Assembly (NCBI RefSeq): GCF_011602485.2 | Contig: NZ_CP050022.2 | Span: 434,001-498,000, forward strand | Length of the DNA stretch: 64,000 bases | Origin: Bradyrhizobium sp. 1(2017) | Lineage (GTDB): Bacteria; Pseudomonadota; Alphaproteobacteria; Rhizobiales; Xanthobacteraceae | Direction: 5' to 3' | In this document: piece after piece, positions 36,395 through 45,147 of the stretch | Numbering within the stretch: position 1 is the stretch's first letter | Layout: the number at the start of each line of letters is the position of its first letter | Made by a program: the position numbers and the translations under genes | Notes under the pieces: model-generated | Database searches by the model: none | The model's input: only the letters and a program-made list of their open reading frames with translations | Told to the model about the DNA's origin: nothing

Positions 36395-39300
36395 ATGGTG
36401 CAGCAGTCGCTGAACGTCACGTACCCGGAGGGTCGCTCCCAGGCGTTATGGGAGGATGGCGATCGCGTGTTCAGCCGCGGCTGGCGGTTGGACGAGAATG
36501 GCAACCGGCTCGCGGTATTGCTTGTCACATCTGCGGCGGGCCGCCCGTCCCGGTCAAAACCCGATTCTCTTACGCACGAATACGATCTGAAAGATGAGCT
36601 CGACGGGGCTTGGGCGGTGCGTCCGCTCGCTCTCATGCGCGAAGCGGGTCAGATCGTGCTGGTGCTCGAGGATCCGGGCGGCGAGCCGCTTGACCGTTTG
36701 CTCGATGGTCCGATGGAGATAGGACGCTTCCTGCGCCTGGCTATCGCTTCTGCCTCGGCCTTAGGCAAGCTTCATGAGCGCGGGCTCATTCACAAAGACA
36801 TCAAGCCAGCTAATATCATGGTGGACTGCGCAGATGGACACGTGCGGCTCACCGGCTTTGGAATCGCATCGCGCCTCTCGCGCGAGCGGCAGGCGCCGGA
36901 GCCGCCCGAGACCATCGGCGGTACACTCGCCTACATGGCGCCAGAACAAACCGGGCGGATGAACCGCTCGATCGACGCCCGCAGCGATCTCTATTCCTTC
37001 GGCGTCACGCTGTATCGGATGCTTACGGGCGTGCTGCCTTTCACGGCGACAGATCCGATGGAGTTGGTGCACTGCCATATCGCGAGACGACCGGCATCGC
37101 CGAGCGAACGATTGAGAAGCCTCCCGACCTCGGTGTCCGCGATTGTCCTGAAGCTTCTCACCAAGACCGCTGAGGAGCGTTACCAGACGGCAGCAGGCGC
37201 CGAGAGCGATCTACGGCGTTGCCTTGCTGAATGGGAGACCCGGGGCGATATCCACGAATTTCCGCCCGGGGAACATGACACTCCCGACCGACTTCTGATC
37301 CCCGAGAAACTGTATGGTCGAACAGCCGAGATCGAGACCCTGCGTGCCTCATTCGACCGCATTGCTGCCGGAGGCAGGCCGGAGCTGGTGCTCGTTTCGG
37401 GATACTCCGGCATCGGAAAGTCCGCGGTTGTCCATGAATTTCATAAACGACTTGTTCTGCCCCGCGGTCTTTTTGCGTCGGGCAAGTTCGATCAGTACAA
37501 ACGGGACATTCCGTACGCTACCCTTGCTCAAGCCTTTCAGAGCCTGATCCGCCCTCTCTTGAGCAAGACCGAAGTGGAGCTGCGGCAATGGCGGGAGGCG
37601 TTGCTCGCGGCGCTCGAGCCGAACGCTCGGCTCATTGTTGATCTTGTTCCGGAATTGAAGCACATCATCGGCGAACAGCCACCGGTGCCGGAGTTGCCGC
37701 CGCTGGATGCGCAGGGCCGCTTTCAACTGGTGCTCTGGCGATTTGTCGGGGTGTTTGCGCGTCCCGAACATCCGCTCGTCCTGTTCCTCGATGATCTCCA
37801 ATGGATCGATGCGGCAACGCTCGATTTTCTTGAGTATTTGTCGATCCGGTCGGATGAGCGAAACCTGCTGTTAATCGGCGCTTACCGCGACAACGAGGTC
37901 GATCCCATTCACCCGCTGATGCGCAAGATTGACACGATGCGCAAGGCTGGAGCGATATTGCATGATATCGTGCTGATCCCTTTGAACTGCGAAGAGCTGG
38001 CGCAAATAATTGCGGGCTCAATTAACAGCGAGCCAGAGAGAATTATGCCGCTGGCGCAGCTGATCCACGAGAAGACGGCCGGCAATCCATTTTTCGCTAT
38101 TCAGTTCGCTTCCGCGCTCGCCGATGAAGCATTGCTTATTTTCGATTACGACGAGGTGCAGTGGACCTGGGACCTGAGTCGCATACGCTCCAAAGGTTAT
38201 ACCGACAACGTCGTGGTCCTTATGGTCGGGAAGCTGAACCGTCTGTCCGCCGAAACGAGAAGCACATTGCGGAGGCTCGCCTGCCTGGGCAACGACGTGG
38301 ACTTCAGCACGTTACAGGTCCTGTACCGGAACTCCGAGGAGGAGATGCATGGCCAGCTTTGGGAGGCGGTGCGAGCAGGGCTGATCTTTCGGTCGCAAGT
38401 TTCTTACAAATTTCTCCACGACCGCGTCCAGGAGGCGGCCTACTCCTTGATCCCCGAGGATCTGCGTGCCGAAGCCCATTTACGAATAGGAATGCTGCTC
38501 GCGGCCCAAAGCACGCCAGAAAAGCTGGAAGAGACGATCTTCGAAATTGCCAATCAGCTCAACCGCGGTTCGCATCTCATCAGCTCAGTTGAAGAGCTTG
38601 AGCGGGTCGCCGAGTTAAATCTCATTGCAGGTAGACGGGCCAAGACTTCGACAGCGTATGCCTCGGCGCTGAACTATCTGGTCTGCGGCGCGGCCCTGCT
38701 GCCGGGGGACCCCTGGGAGCGCCGGCACGACTTAATCTTCGAACTACAGTTGCATCGGGCCGAATGTGAATTCCTCACCGGCGCATTGGCAGAAGCCGAG
38801 CAGCGCCTGGCAGAGCTGTCGGCCCGTGCCGCAACGACGATCGAACGAGCCCGCGTCACGTGCCTGCAGGTGGACCTTTACACGACCCTGGATCGGGGCA
38901 GCCGCGCGATCGCAGTCGGTCTCGACTATCTCCGCCATCTGGGCATCGACTGGTCGCCGCACCCGACGCAAGACGAGGCTCGACACGAGTATGAACGGAT
39001 CTGGTCCCAACTCGGCTCCCGCGCGATAGAAAGCCTCATTGATCTGCCTTTGATGAGTAATCCCGCATCGCTCGCGACCCTCGATGTTCTGACGAAGCTC
39101 GGGCCGCCCGCGCACTACACGGATGCGAACGTGCGTTCGATGGTCATCTGTCGAGCAGTCAATCTCAGCCTCGAGGGCGGAAATTGTGACGGCTCGTGCT
39201 ATGCCTTTACGGTGCTTGGCAGGATTGCTGGACCGGAGTTCGGTGACTACGAGGCGGGAATTGAATTCGGCCGTCTCGGCTATGAGCTGGTCGAACGGCG

Positions 39301-42283
39301 CGGGCTAAAACGCTTCCAGGCCAGGACCTATTTGAACTATGGCTATTTACTCATGTTCTGGACGATACATGTCCAGGAAGGTCGTGATCTGCTGCGGCGC
39401 GCGTTTGAGACCGCAAACCAGATCGGTGACCTCACTTTTGCGGCGTACTACTACACCCACTTGAACACATATCTTATCGCGGCCGGCGATCCGCTCGATA
39501 ACGTGCAAGTCGAGGTCGAGCATGGTCTCGCGTTCGCGCGCAGCATGCGGTTCGGCTTTGCGATTGACTCTATCGCAGGCCAGCTTGGGCTGGTTCGGAC
39601 ACTCCGCGGCTTGACGCCGATTTTCGGTCGCTTTGACGATGGGCAGTTTGACGAAAGCCTGCTGGAATCCCGCTTCCGCGGAAACCCGGATCTGGCATTG
39701 GCCGAGGGCTCGTATTGGACCCGCAAGCTTCAGGCGCGATTTTTTGCCGGGGACTATGCGGGTGCCCTCGAGGCCTCATCGAGGGCGCAACAGTTGCAGC
39801 CGACATCGGCGTCTTTCTTCGAATGCGCGGAATATCACTTTTATAGTGCGCTCTCCAGAGCGGCATCCTGCGAGTCAGCGACGGCTGGCCAAAGGCAGGA
39901 GCACGTCAGGGCATTGGCCGCGCACCACCGACAGCTTGAGGTCTGGGCGGCGGCGTGCCCCGACAGCTTCGAGAACCGCGCCGCCCTTGTCGGCGCGGAA
40001 GTCGCCCGCATCGAAGGCCGAACGCTTGATGCCGAGCATCTTTACGAGCGCGCGATCCACGCGGCACACGTGCACGGCCTGGTCCACAACGAGGCGCTGG
40101 CCAACGAGATCGCTGCACGCTTTTACGCCACACGTGGGTTCGGGAAGATTGCGCGTGCGTATCTGCAGGACGCGCGGGTCGCATACATCCGCTGGGGGGC
40201 CGCTGGCAAGGTGCGCCAACTCGACGAGTTGTATCCGCACCTCAGGGAGGAGAAGCCGACCGTCGGCCCTACAAGCACGATCGGAGCGTCCGTCGAGCAA
40301 TTAGACCTCGCCACGGTTATCGATGTCTCGCAAGCCGTGTCGGGCGAGATCATCCTCGAGAGATTGATCGACAAGCTGATGCGCACGGCCATTGAGCACG
40401 CGGGTGCTGGGCGGGGTCTGTTGATCCTTCCGGTGGGCGATGGGTATCGGATTGAGGCGGAAGCCACGACCGGCAATAATATGGTGACCGTCGGTCAGCG
40501 ACCAGCAAGTGTAACCGCTGCAGACCTGCCGGAGTCCATCCTCCACTATGTGATCCGGACCAAAGAGAGCGTTCTTATCCACGATGCGTCCGCGGCCGCT
40601 GATCCGTTTTCTGCCGAAGAGTACATCAAGCAGCATCACGTCCGTTCCATTCTCTGCCTGCCGTTGCTCAAGCAAGGCAGGCTGGCCGGTGTGCTCTACC
40701 TCGAAAACAATCTGACGACCCACGTCTTCACACCTGATCGCCTCACAGTATTGAATGTGCTTGCGTCGCAGGCGGCGATCTCGCTTGAAAATTCACGGCT
40801 CTATCGCGAAATCGAAGATCGCGAGGGCAAGATTCGACGTCTGGTCGACGCCAACATCATCGGGATCATCATTGCCGATCGCGAAGGTCGAATTCTAGAG
40901 GCGAATGATGCGTTTCTGCGCATCCTGGGATATGACCGTGAGGATATAGTCTCGGGACGCGTACGCTGGACGGAGTTGTCCGCGCCCGAATGGCGCGAGC
41001 GCGACGTATTGACTCTGGCTGCACTCAACTCGACCGGAGCAGTTCAGCCTTTCGAGAAAGAGTATATCCGGAAGGACGGCAGCCGCGTTCCTGTGCTTAT
41101 CGGCGCTGCCTTGTTCAAGGAAGGAGGCGACGAGGGCCTCGCATTCGTGCTCGATTTGACGGAGCGCAAACGCATCGAGGAAGCGCTTAGCCAAGCACAG
41201 AGACTCAGTCGCACCGGCAATTGGATCTACGACGCGACCACTATGCGCTACCTCTATTGGTCGGATGAGAGCTACCGGATCTGGGGGTTCGATCCGCAGC
41301 AGGGCCTTCCAAGTCGGCAGAGTATGTGGGAGCGCATTCACCCGGATGATCGCGATAAGGTGTGGACAACGGTTCAGGGCGCCGTGGACCAAAAGAGAGA
41401 TATGATTGCTGAGTTCAGACTCCTCCTGCCTGATGGAACAACCAAATGGGTCGAGGGAACCAGCTACCACGTGTTCTCGCCCGGAGGTGCACTGGCTGAG
41501 GTCATCACCACGACCGTTGATGTGACGGAACGAAGACGGGCGCATGACGAACGTGAAAAGCTGCGTCAGCTCGAGCTGGATTTCGCCCATTCAAATCGCG
41601 TGAGCATGATGGGGGAATTGGCGGCCTCGCTTTCCCACGAAATTCTGCATCCGATCGCTACCGCTCGTAACAACGCCCGCGCGGGAATACGCTTTCTGGA
41701 GATGAAGCCGCCAAATCTGGATGAGATCAGGGAAGCGCTCTCTTGCGTCGTGAGGGACGCCGACCGTGCCAAGGATATCGTCGGACGGATGCGCGATCAC
41801 ATCAAGAAGGCACCGCTGCGAAAGGAGCGCTTCGATCTCAATTCGGCCGTCAATGAGGTGATTGTGCTGGCGCAGAGCGTCATTCACAGGAACAGCATTT
41901 CGGTCCACACCCAACTCGCCGATGGACTTCCTCTGGTCATGGGGGACTGCGTTCAGTTGCAGCAGGTTTTGCTGAACTTGATTCTGAACGCGGCGGAAGC
42001 GATGGGCTTGGTCGAGGAAGGGCCGAGAGAGCTATCGGTCAGTACCGAGGGCGATCAGACCGGCACCGTTGTAGCCGTGCGGGATTCGGGGCGGGGCATT
42101 GATCCCGAGCATCTGGATCTGGTCTTCGACGCCTTCTACACCACGAAGTCTGGTGGGATAGGGATGGGCTTGTCGATATGCCGTTCCATCATTCAAGCGC
42201 ATGGAGGGAAGTTGTGGGTAGAAGCTAACGAACCTCGCGGCGCTTCATTTCAGTTTACGCTGCCGGCGGACAACGGCTCATGA
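36395..42283 (+). CDS. Trifunctional Ser/Thr kinase-like, AAA ATPase, GAF/PAS sensor histidine kinase
   Basis: A 1962-residue signalling protein. Domain order: a protein kinase-like domain (1-290) with HKDIKPANIMV at 133-143 and GTLAYMAPEQTGR near 176; an ATPase domain with Walker A SGYSGIGKS at about 345; a long helical repeat region (about 640-1300); GAF (about 1325-1475); two PAS domains (about 1480-1720); a histidine kinase with SLSHEILHP (phospho-acceptor near 1745) and ATPase motifs DSGRGI and GGIGMGLSI to the end. The kinase metal-binding motif reads LTGFG instead of DFG, so phosphotransfer by the first domain is doubtful. The 3' end overlaps the convergent response regulator gene by 6 bases. 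Two response regulators adjoin, and these are the probable phosphorelay partners. Confidence 0.92.
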   Translation: MVQQSLNVTYPEGRSQALWEDGDRVFSRGWRLDENGNRLAVLLVTSAAGRPSRSKPDSLTHEYDLKDELDGAWAVRPLALMREAGQIVLVLEDPGGEPLDRLLDGPMEIGRFLRLAIASASALGKLHERGLIHKDIKPANIMVDCADGHVRLTGFGIASRLSRERQAPEPPETIGGTLAYMAPEQTGRMNRSIDARSDLYSFGVTLYRMLTGVLPFTATDPMELVHCHIARRPASPSERLRSLPTSVSAIVLKLLTKTAEERYQTAAGAESDLRRCLAEWETRGDIHEFPPGEHDTPDRLLIPEKLYGRTAEIETLRASFDRIAAGGRPELVLVSGYSGIGKSAVVHEFHKRLVLPRGLFASGKFDQYKRDIPYATLAQAFQSLIRPLLSKTEVELRQWREALLAALEPNARLIVDLVPELKHIIGEQPPVPELPPLDAQGRFQLVLWRFVGVFARPEHPLVLFLDDLQWIDAATLDFLEYLSIRSDERNLLLIGAYRDNEVDPIHPLMRKIDTMRKAGAILHDIVLIPLNCEELAQIIAGSINSEPERIMPLAQLIHEKTAGNPFFAIQFASALADEALLIFDYDEVQWTWDLSRIRSKGYTDNVVVLMVGKLNRLSAETRSTLRRLACLGNDVDFSTLQVLYRNSEEEMHGQLWEAVRAGLIFRSQVSYKFLHDRVQEAAYSLIPEDLRAEAHLRIGMLLAAQSTPEKLEETIFEIANQLNRGSHLISSVEELERVAELNLIAGRRAKTSTAYASALNYLVCGAALLPGDPWERRHDLIFELQLHRAECEFLTGALAEAEQRLAELSARAATTIERARVTCLQVDLYTTLDRGSRAIAVGLDYLRHLGIDWSPHPTQDEARHEYERIWSQLGSRAIESLIDLPLMSNPASLATLDVLTKLGPPAHYTDANVRSMVICRAVNLSLEGGNCDGSCYAFTVLGRIAGPEFGDYEAGIEFGRLGYELVERRGLKRFQARTYLNYGYLLMFWTIHVQEGRDLLRRAFETANQIGDLTFAAYYYTHLNTYLIAAGDPLDNVQVEVEHGLAFARSMRFGFAIDSIAGQLGLVRTLRGLTPIFGRFDDGQFDESLLESRFRGNPDLALAEGSYWTRKLQARFFAGDYAGALEASSRAQQLQPTSASFFECAEYHFYSALSRAASCESATAGQRQEHVRALAAHHRQLEVWAAACPDSFENRAALVGAEVARIEGRTLDAEHLYERAIHAAHVHGLVHNEALANEIAARFYATRGFGKIARAYLQDARVAYIRWGAAGKVRQLDELYPHLREEKPTVGPTSTIGASVEQLDLATVIDVSQAVSGEIILERLIDKLMRTAIEHAGAGRGLLILPVGDGYRIEAEATTGNNMVTVGQRPASVTAADLPESILHYVIRTKESVLIHDASAAADPFSAEEYIKQHHVRSILCLPLLKQGRLAGVLYLENNLTTHVFTPDRLTVLNVLASQAAISLENSRLYREIEDREGKIRRLVDANIIGIIIADREGRILEANDAFLRILGYDREDIVSGRVRWTELSAPEWRERDVLTLAALNSTGAVQPFEKEYIRKDGSRVPVLIGAALFKEGGDEGLAFVLDLTERKRIEEALSQAQRLSRTGNWIYDATTMRYLYWSDESYRIWGFDPQQGLPSRQSMWERIHPDDRDKVWTTVQGAVDQKRDMIAEFRLLLPDGTTKWVEGTSYHVFSPGGALAEVITTTVDVTERRRAHDEREKLRQLELDFAHSNRVSMMGELAASLSHEILHPIATARNNARAGIRFLEMKPPNLDEIREALSCVVRDADRAKDIVGRMRDHIKKAPLRKERFDLNSAVNEVIVLAQSVIHRNSISVHTQLADGLPLVMGDCVQLQQVLLNLILNAAEAMGLVEEGPRELSVSTEGDQTGTVVAVRDSGRGIDPEHLDLVFDAFYTTKSGGIGMGLSICRSIIQAHGGKLWVEANEPRGASFQFTLPADNGS

Positions 42284-42670
42284 ATTCTCTTCAGTCGGCG
42301 TAGCCGGCCGTAGAGCCGAACGCACACATTGCTCGAGAATGCCGTCGTCTACTGGCTTGCTGAGGTAGCAAACGACCCCGTCCTTCAGAGCCCGATCCCT
42401 GACGGCCGCATCGGGATAGGCGGTAACGAGGATTGTTGGGATTGCATATCCTGCATCGACCAAATGCCTGTGCAACTCGACTCCGGTCATTCCGGGCATG
42501 TTAACGTCAGTGACCAGACAGGCGGTTTCAGGCAGAGCATGCGATGCCAGGAATTCGGCCGCCGACGCAAACGCTTCGACGGTATAGCCCAGCAACATTA
42601 CCAGTTTTTGCATTGACTCACGATGGGGCTGATCGTCGTCGACGATGGATATCAGTGTACGGTGCAACAT
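42278..42670 (-). CDS. Single-domain response regulator
   Basis: A 130-residue receiver domain without an output domain. The acidic pocket is SIVDDDQ (11-13), the phospho-acceptor is Asp55 in LVTDVNMPG, and Lys105 in YLSKP and Thr in LVTAYPD complete the active site. It may relay phosphate from the large kinase whose end it overlaps. I prefer the MLHRTLISIVDDD start; a frame start at 42742 would add 24 residues with a poorly placed ribosome site. A dyad lies 98 bases upstream. Confidence 0.88.
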   Translation of the reverse strand: MLHRTLISIVDDDQPHRESMQKLVMLLGYTVEAFASAAEFLASHALPETACLVTDVNMPGMTGVELHRHLVDAGYAIPTILVTAYPDAAVRDRALKDGVVCYLSKPVDDGILEQCVRSALRPATPTEENS

Positions 42671-42767
42671 TGCGCTACCAGGCATCTCCGCCGGTCGGCG
42701 AAGCAGCGCCTCGCGCTGCAAGCAACCTAGTGTCACGGACATTCCTCAATAAGGCAATGTCGGCGTT

Positions 42768-42785
42768 CCTAAGCGATGGTTTAGG
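42768..42785. promoter_or_regulatory. CTAAGC-type dyad between divergent response regulators
   Basis: CCTAAGCGATGGTTTAGG is an inverted repeat with one mismatch (CCTAA-C / G-TTAGG arms around GATG). It sits in the gap between the two divergent response regulator genes, so it could serve both. A perfect version occurs at 43672-43688. Confidence 0.65.
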
Positions 42786-42844
42786 CGCCCGGCGGTCCGC
42801 TCAGGTAGAATATTCTGTTCATCTCGATAGACCGCGCGTAGGGT

Positions 42845-43534
42845 ATGCGGGAACAGGCTGAAATGCGCTTCCCCAAACGCAGGATGCCGGGAATGGGCGA
42901 GGCAAACCCCAGTGTCTTGGTTATCGATGATGATGCCGAGTTTCGCGACTCGGTCGCGCGGCTGTTGCGGACAGTCGGCTTACATACTCGACAATTCTCG
43001 TCCGTTCCCGATTTTCTCACGGCCGACCCGCCGGATGGTCCTACTTGCCTGGTGCTCGACGTAAGAATGCCGGGACGAAGCGGTCTCGACCTCCAGAGCG
43101 AACTTGTCGCCGCAAACAGGCAAGTGCCGATTATCTTTATCACAGCGTACGCCGATGTGCCGATGACTGTGCAGGCAATGAAGGGCGGTGCGATAGAATT
43201 CCTTACGAAGCCATTCCGTGATCAGGACCTGCTCGACGCCATCGATGCCGGACTCACTCGCGATCGCACTCGACGCGAGCGGGAAAAGCTCGTAGTCGCG
43301 CTCAGGCGGCGTCTCGACACACTCAGCCCTCGCGAGAGTGAGGTCATGCTCCATGTCGTGGCAGGCCGCCTGAACAAGCAGATTGCCAACGATATCGGCA
43401 TTGCCGAGTCCACGGTAAAAGTGCATCGCACCAACCTGATGCGGAAGATGAAAGCGCGTTCGGTTCCGGAACTCACCCGGATGGCGGATCGACTCGACAT
43501 AAGACTAGAGCAGTCCCGGAATCCCCGGGCTTGA
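42845..43534 (+). CDS. FixJ/LuxR-family response regulator
   Basis: A 229-residue two-domain regulator. The receiver (about 23-145) has VIDDD, Asp72 in VLDVRMPGRSG, FITAYADV and EFLTKPF. The helix-turn-helix (about 165-225) has TLSPRESEVMLHVVAGRLNK, QIANDIGIAESTVKVHRTNL, a typical FixJ/NodW DNA-binding domain. It probably receives phosphate from the adjacent large kinase and may bind the dyads at 42768 and 43672. Start at ATG 42845 follows GTAGGGT; a later ATG is possible. Confidence 0.93.
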   Translation: MREQAEMRFPKRRMPGMGEANPSVLVIDDDAEFRDSVARLLRTVGLHTRQFSSVPDFLTADPPDGPTCLVLDVRMPGRSGLDLQSELVAANRQVPIIFITAYADVPMTVQAMKGGAIEFLTKPFRDQDLLDAIDAGLTRDRTRREREKLVVALRRRLDTLSPRESEVMLHVVAGRLNKQIANDIGIAESTVKVHRTNLMRKMKARSVPELTRMADRLDIRLEQSRNPRA

Positions 43535-43886
43535 AGACGAGCTATCGGAGTTTCTATCCGAGCGGCGCCACCGCCTGTCATATCCCCCGCATGTTGCTGC
43601 GTCGCTAATCTCCTTCTTTGGAGCTCCTAACCGCTCCATGGATTCCAGGGCGCACGGCTTGCACCGTTGCCCCTAAGCGATGGCTTAGCATGGCCAGCGA
43701 AAAAGCGAGCCTCATCATACCTCCGCGCAATCGACCGCAGCTTCGCAAACCATCAACATTCGGCCGTCGAACAGACACCGAGGTCGTGTTCTCGCTCTCA
43801 ACGACCGCGAGCGCCCCGATCCGGTCGGGGTGACGCGAGGCTCATCGGTAAAGACAGCCGCACCTTGACGGAGAACATAACACCCC
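43535..43886. other. Interval between FixJ-like regulator and LysR paralogue 2
   Basis: About 350 bases without a gene. It holds the perfect dyad at 43672-43688. Its last 30 bases repeat the leader seen before LysR paralogue 1. Confidence 0.5.
43672..43688. promoter_or_regulatory. CTAAGC-N4-GCTTAG perfect dyad
   Basis: CTAAGC GATG GCTTAG is a perfect 6+4+6 inverted repeat. It has the same central GATG as the copy at 42768-42785 and lies about 200 bases before LysR paralogue 2. It is a candidate binding site of the neighbouring FixJ-like regulator. Confidence 0.65.
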
Positions 43887-44915
43887 ATGGAGCTTCATCA
43901 GGTTCGCTACTTCCTCGCCGTCGCGTCGACGCTCAACTTCACCCGGGCGGCCGAACAATGCAACGTCACGCAGCCCGCTTTGACCAAGGGAGTGCAGAAG
44001 CTCGAGCAAGAGCTTGGCGGCCAATTGATCTACCGCGAACGCCAACTTACTCAGCTCACGGATCTCGGAAAGGAAGTCCTTCCGATGCTGGAACGCACAT
44101 TGGTGTCGGCCGAGGCAGTGCGTCGCAGGGCCCACGAGTTCCAGAGCAAGGAAATCGCGCAGCTGAAGATCGGCCTTGCCCCATCCATCTCGGCCTCGCT
44201 CGTCCTCGATCCGATCGCGGAGATCATAAAGGTCGTCCCGGGACTTCACGTCGAGCTGCGAGAAGATGCGACGCAGAAGCTCATCGACCTTTTGCTTGAG
44301 GGCGAGATCAACGCCGCAATGGTCGGCGACGTGCAGGACGTGCCCGCCCGCATCGACGACTGGTCGCTGTTCAAGGAGCGTTACGTCGCGGTTCTCTCGC
44401 CGGCACACCAGCTCGCAAATCGCACCTCGATCGGCATCGATGACCTCCGCGAGACAACCTTGCTGGAACGCGTCGGATGCGACATCACCCCGAAGATCCA
44501 ACGGTCGTATTTTCCCGATCAACCATTCCGTCTCGGCCATTGCAGCGGTCATGATTTACACTTGCAACAGATGGCCGCCGCCGGCTTTGGCGTGATACTC
44601 GCGCCGGAACACATGCCACGCCTCCCGACGCTCAAGGCCATCCCGCTCGAAGGCGACCTGGTCTTGCGAGAGGTGCGGTTACTGGCCGTGCAGGGACGCT
44701 GCTACTCACCTGCGCTGGACGCCTTCGTCAAGTGCGCTCGCCTTCACGACTGGTCGCTCGATCTTCGAGCGTCTGGTCGAGCCCGGGAAGGCGGCGGAGT
44801 CCGTGCGGCTATTGGTAACCCACGTCCAAGTAGCCCTGGGGCGCTTCAGAAGAGCCGAAGCGCGACGGCGCGGCAGGTGACAACGGGCGCGGCGGAGTGG
44901 CAAGGGCCGGCGTGA
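43887..44915 (+). CDS. LysR-family transcriptional regulator, paralogue 2
   Basis: A 342-residue regulator that is nearly identical to the one at 16328 over its first 290 residues. The helix-turn-helix residues are the same. It has a longer, low-complexity C-terminal tail (about 295-342) rich in Arg, Ala and Gly that looks like read-through past the normal end. A FixJ-like dyad lies 200 bases upstream. The next gene, a GMC oxidoreductase, is preceded by element copy G. Confidence 0.92.
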   Translation: MELHQVRYFLAVASTLNFTRAAEQCNVTQPALTKGVQKLEQELGGQLIYRERQLTQLTDLGKEVLPMLERTLVSAEAVRRRAHEFQSKEIAQLKIGLAPSISASLVLDPIAEIIKVVPGLHVELREDATQKLIDLLLEGEINAAMVGDVQDVPARIDDWSLFKERYVAVLSPAHQLANRTSIGIDDLRETTLLERVGCDITPKIQRSYFPDQPFRLGHCSGHDLHLQQMAAAGFGVILAPEHMPRLPTLKAIPLEGDLVLREVRLLAVQGRCYSPALDAFVKCARLHDWSLDLRASGRAREGGGVRAAIGNPRPSSPGALQKSRSATARQVTTGAAEWQGPA

Positions 44916-45000
44916 TGCGTGACCGTTTTCGTTTGGAAAAGCGTGAGAGCAGGTCTTGTGGAGCGCTGAGAGCCGAAGCGTCCGGCCATAACGATCATCT

Positions 45001-45024
45001 ATCGACTCGATGGCAAGAGGTGAT
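45001..45024 (+). promoter_or_regulatory. Common dyad element, copy G (GMC oxidoreductase)
   Basis: ATCgaCTC-N8-GAGgtGAT with CATAACGATCATCT upstream and TTTCCC downstream. Both half-sites match perfectly. It ends 124 bases before the preferred GMC start and follows LysR paralogue 2 by 85 bases. Confidence 0.8.
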
Positions 45025-45147
45025 TTCCCTCGTCGGCATTGGAACGTCACTCTCCAAAGACATGGTCCGATCAATCTTCGGGTCAGGCGTCGCGTCCGCA
45101 GCTGTTGTTGATTGAGCGATCCAAATGGTACGAAAGAAAAGGTTCTG

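Noticed and set aside
12828..45030. The common dyad read as protein (KSPLAMELIADRYW-like peptide in several copies)
   Set aside because: The same peptide appears only in the strand opposite to the target genes, is not followed by a conserved frame, and the copies differ by changes that ignore codon structure. A DNA site explains the pattern better.
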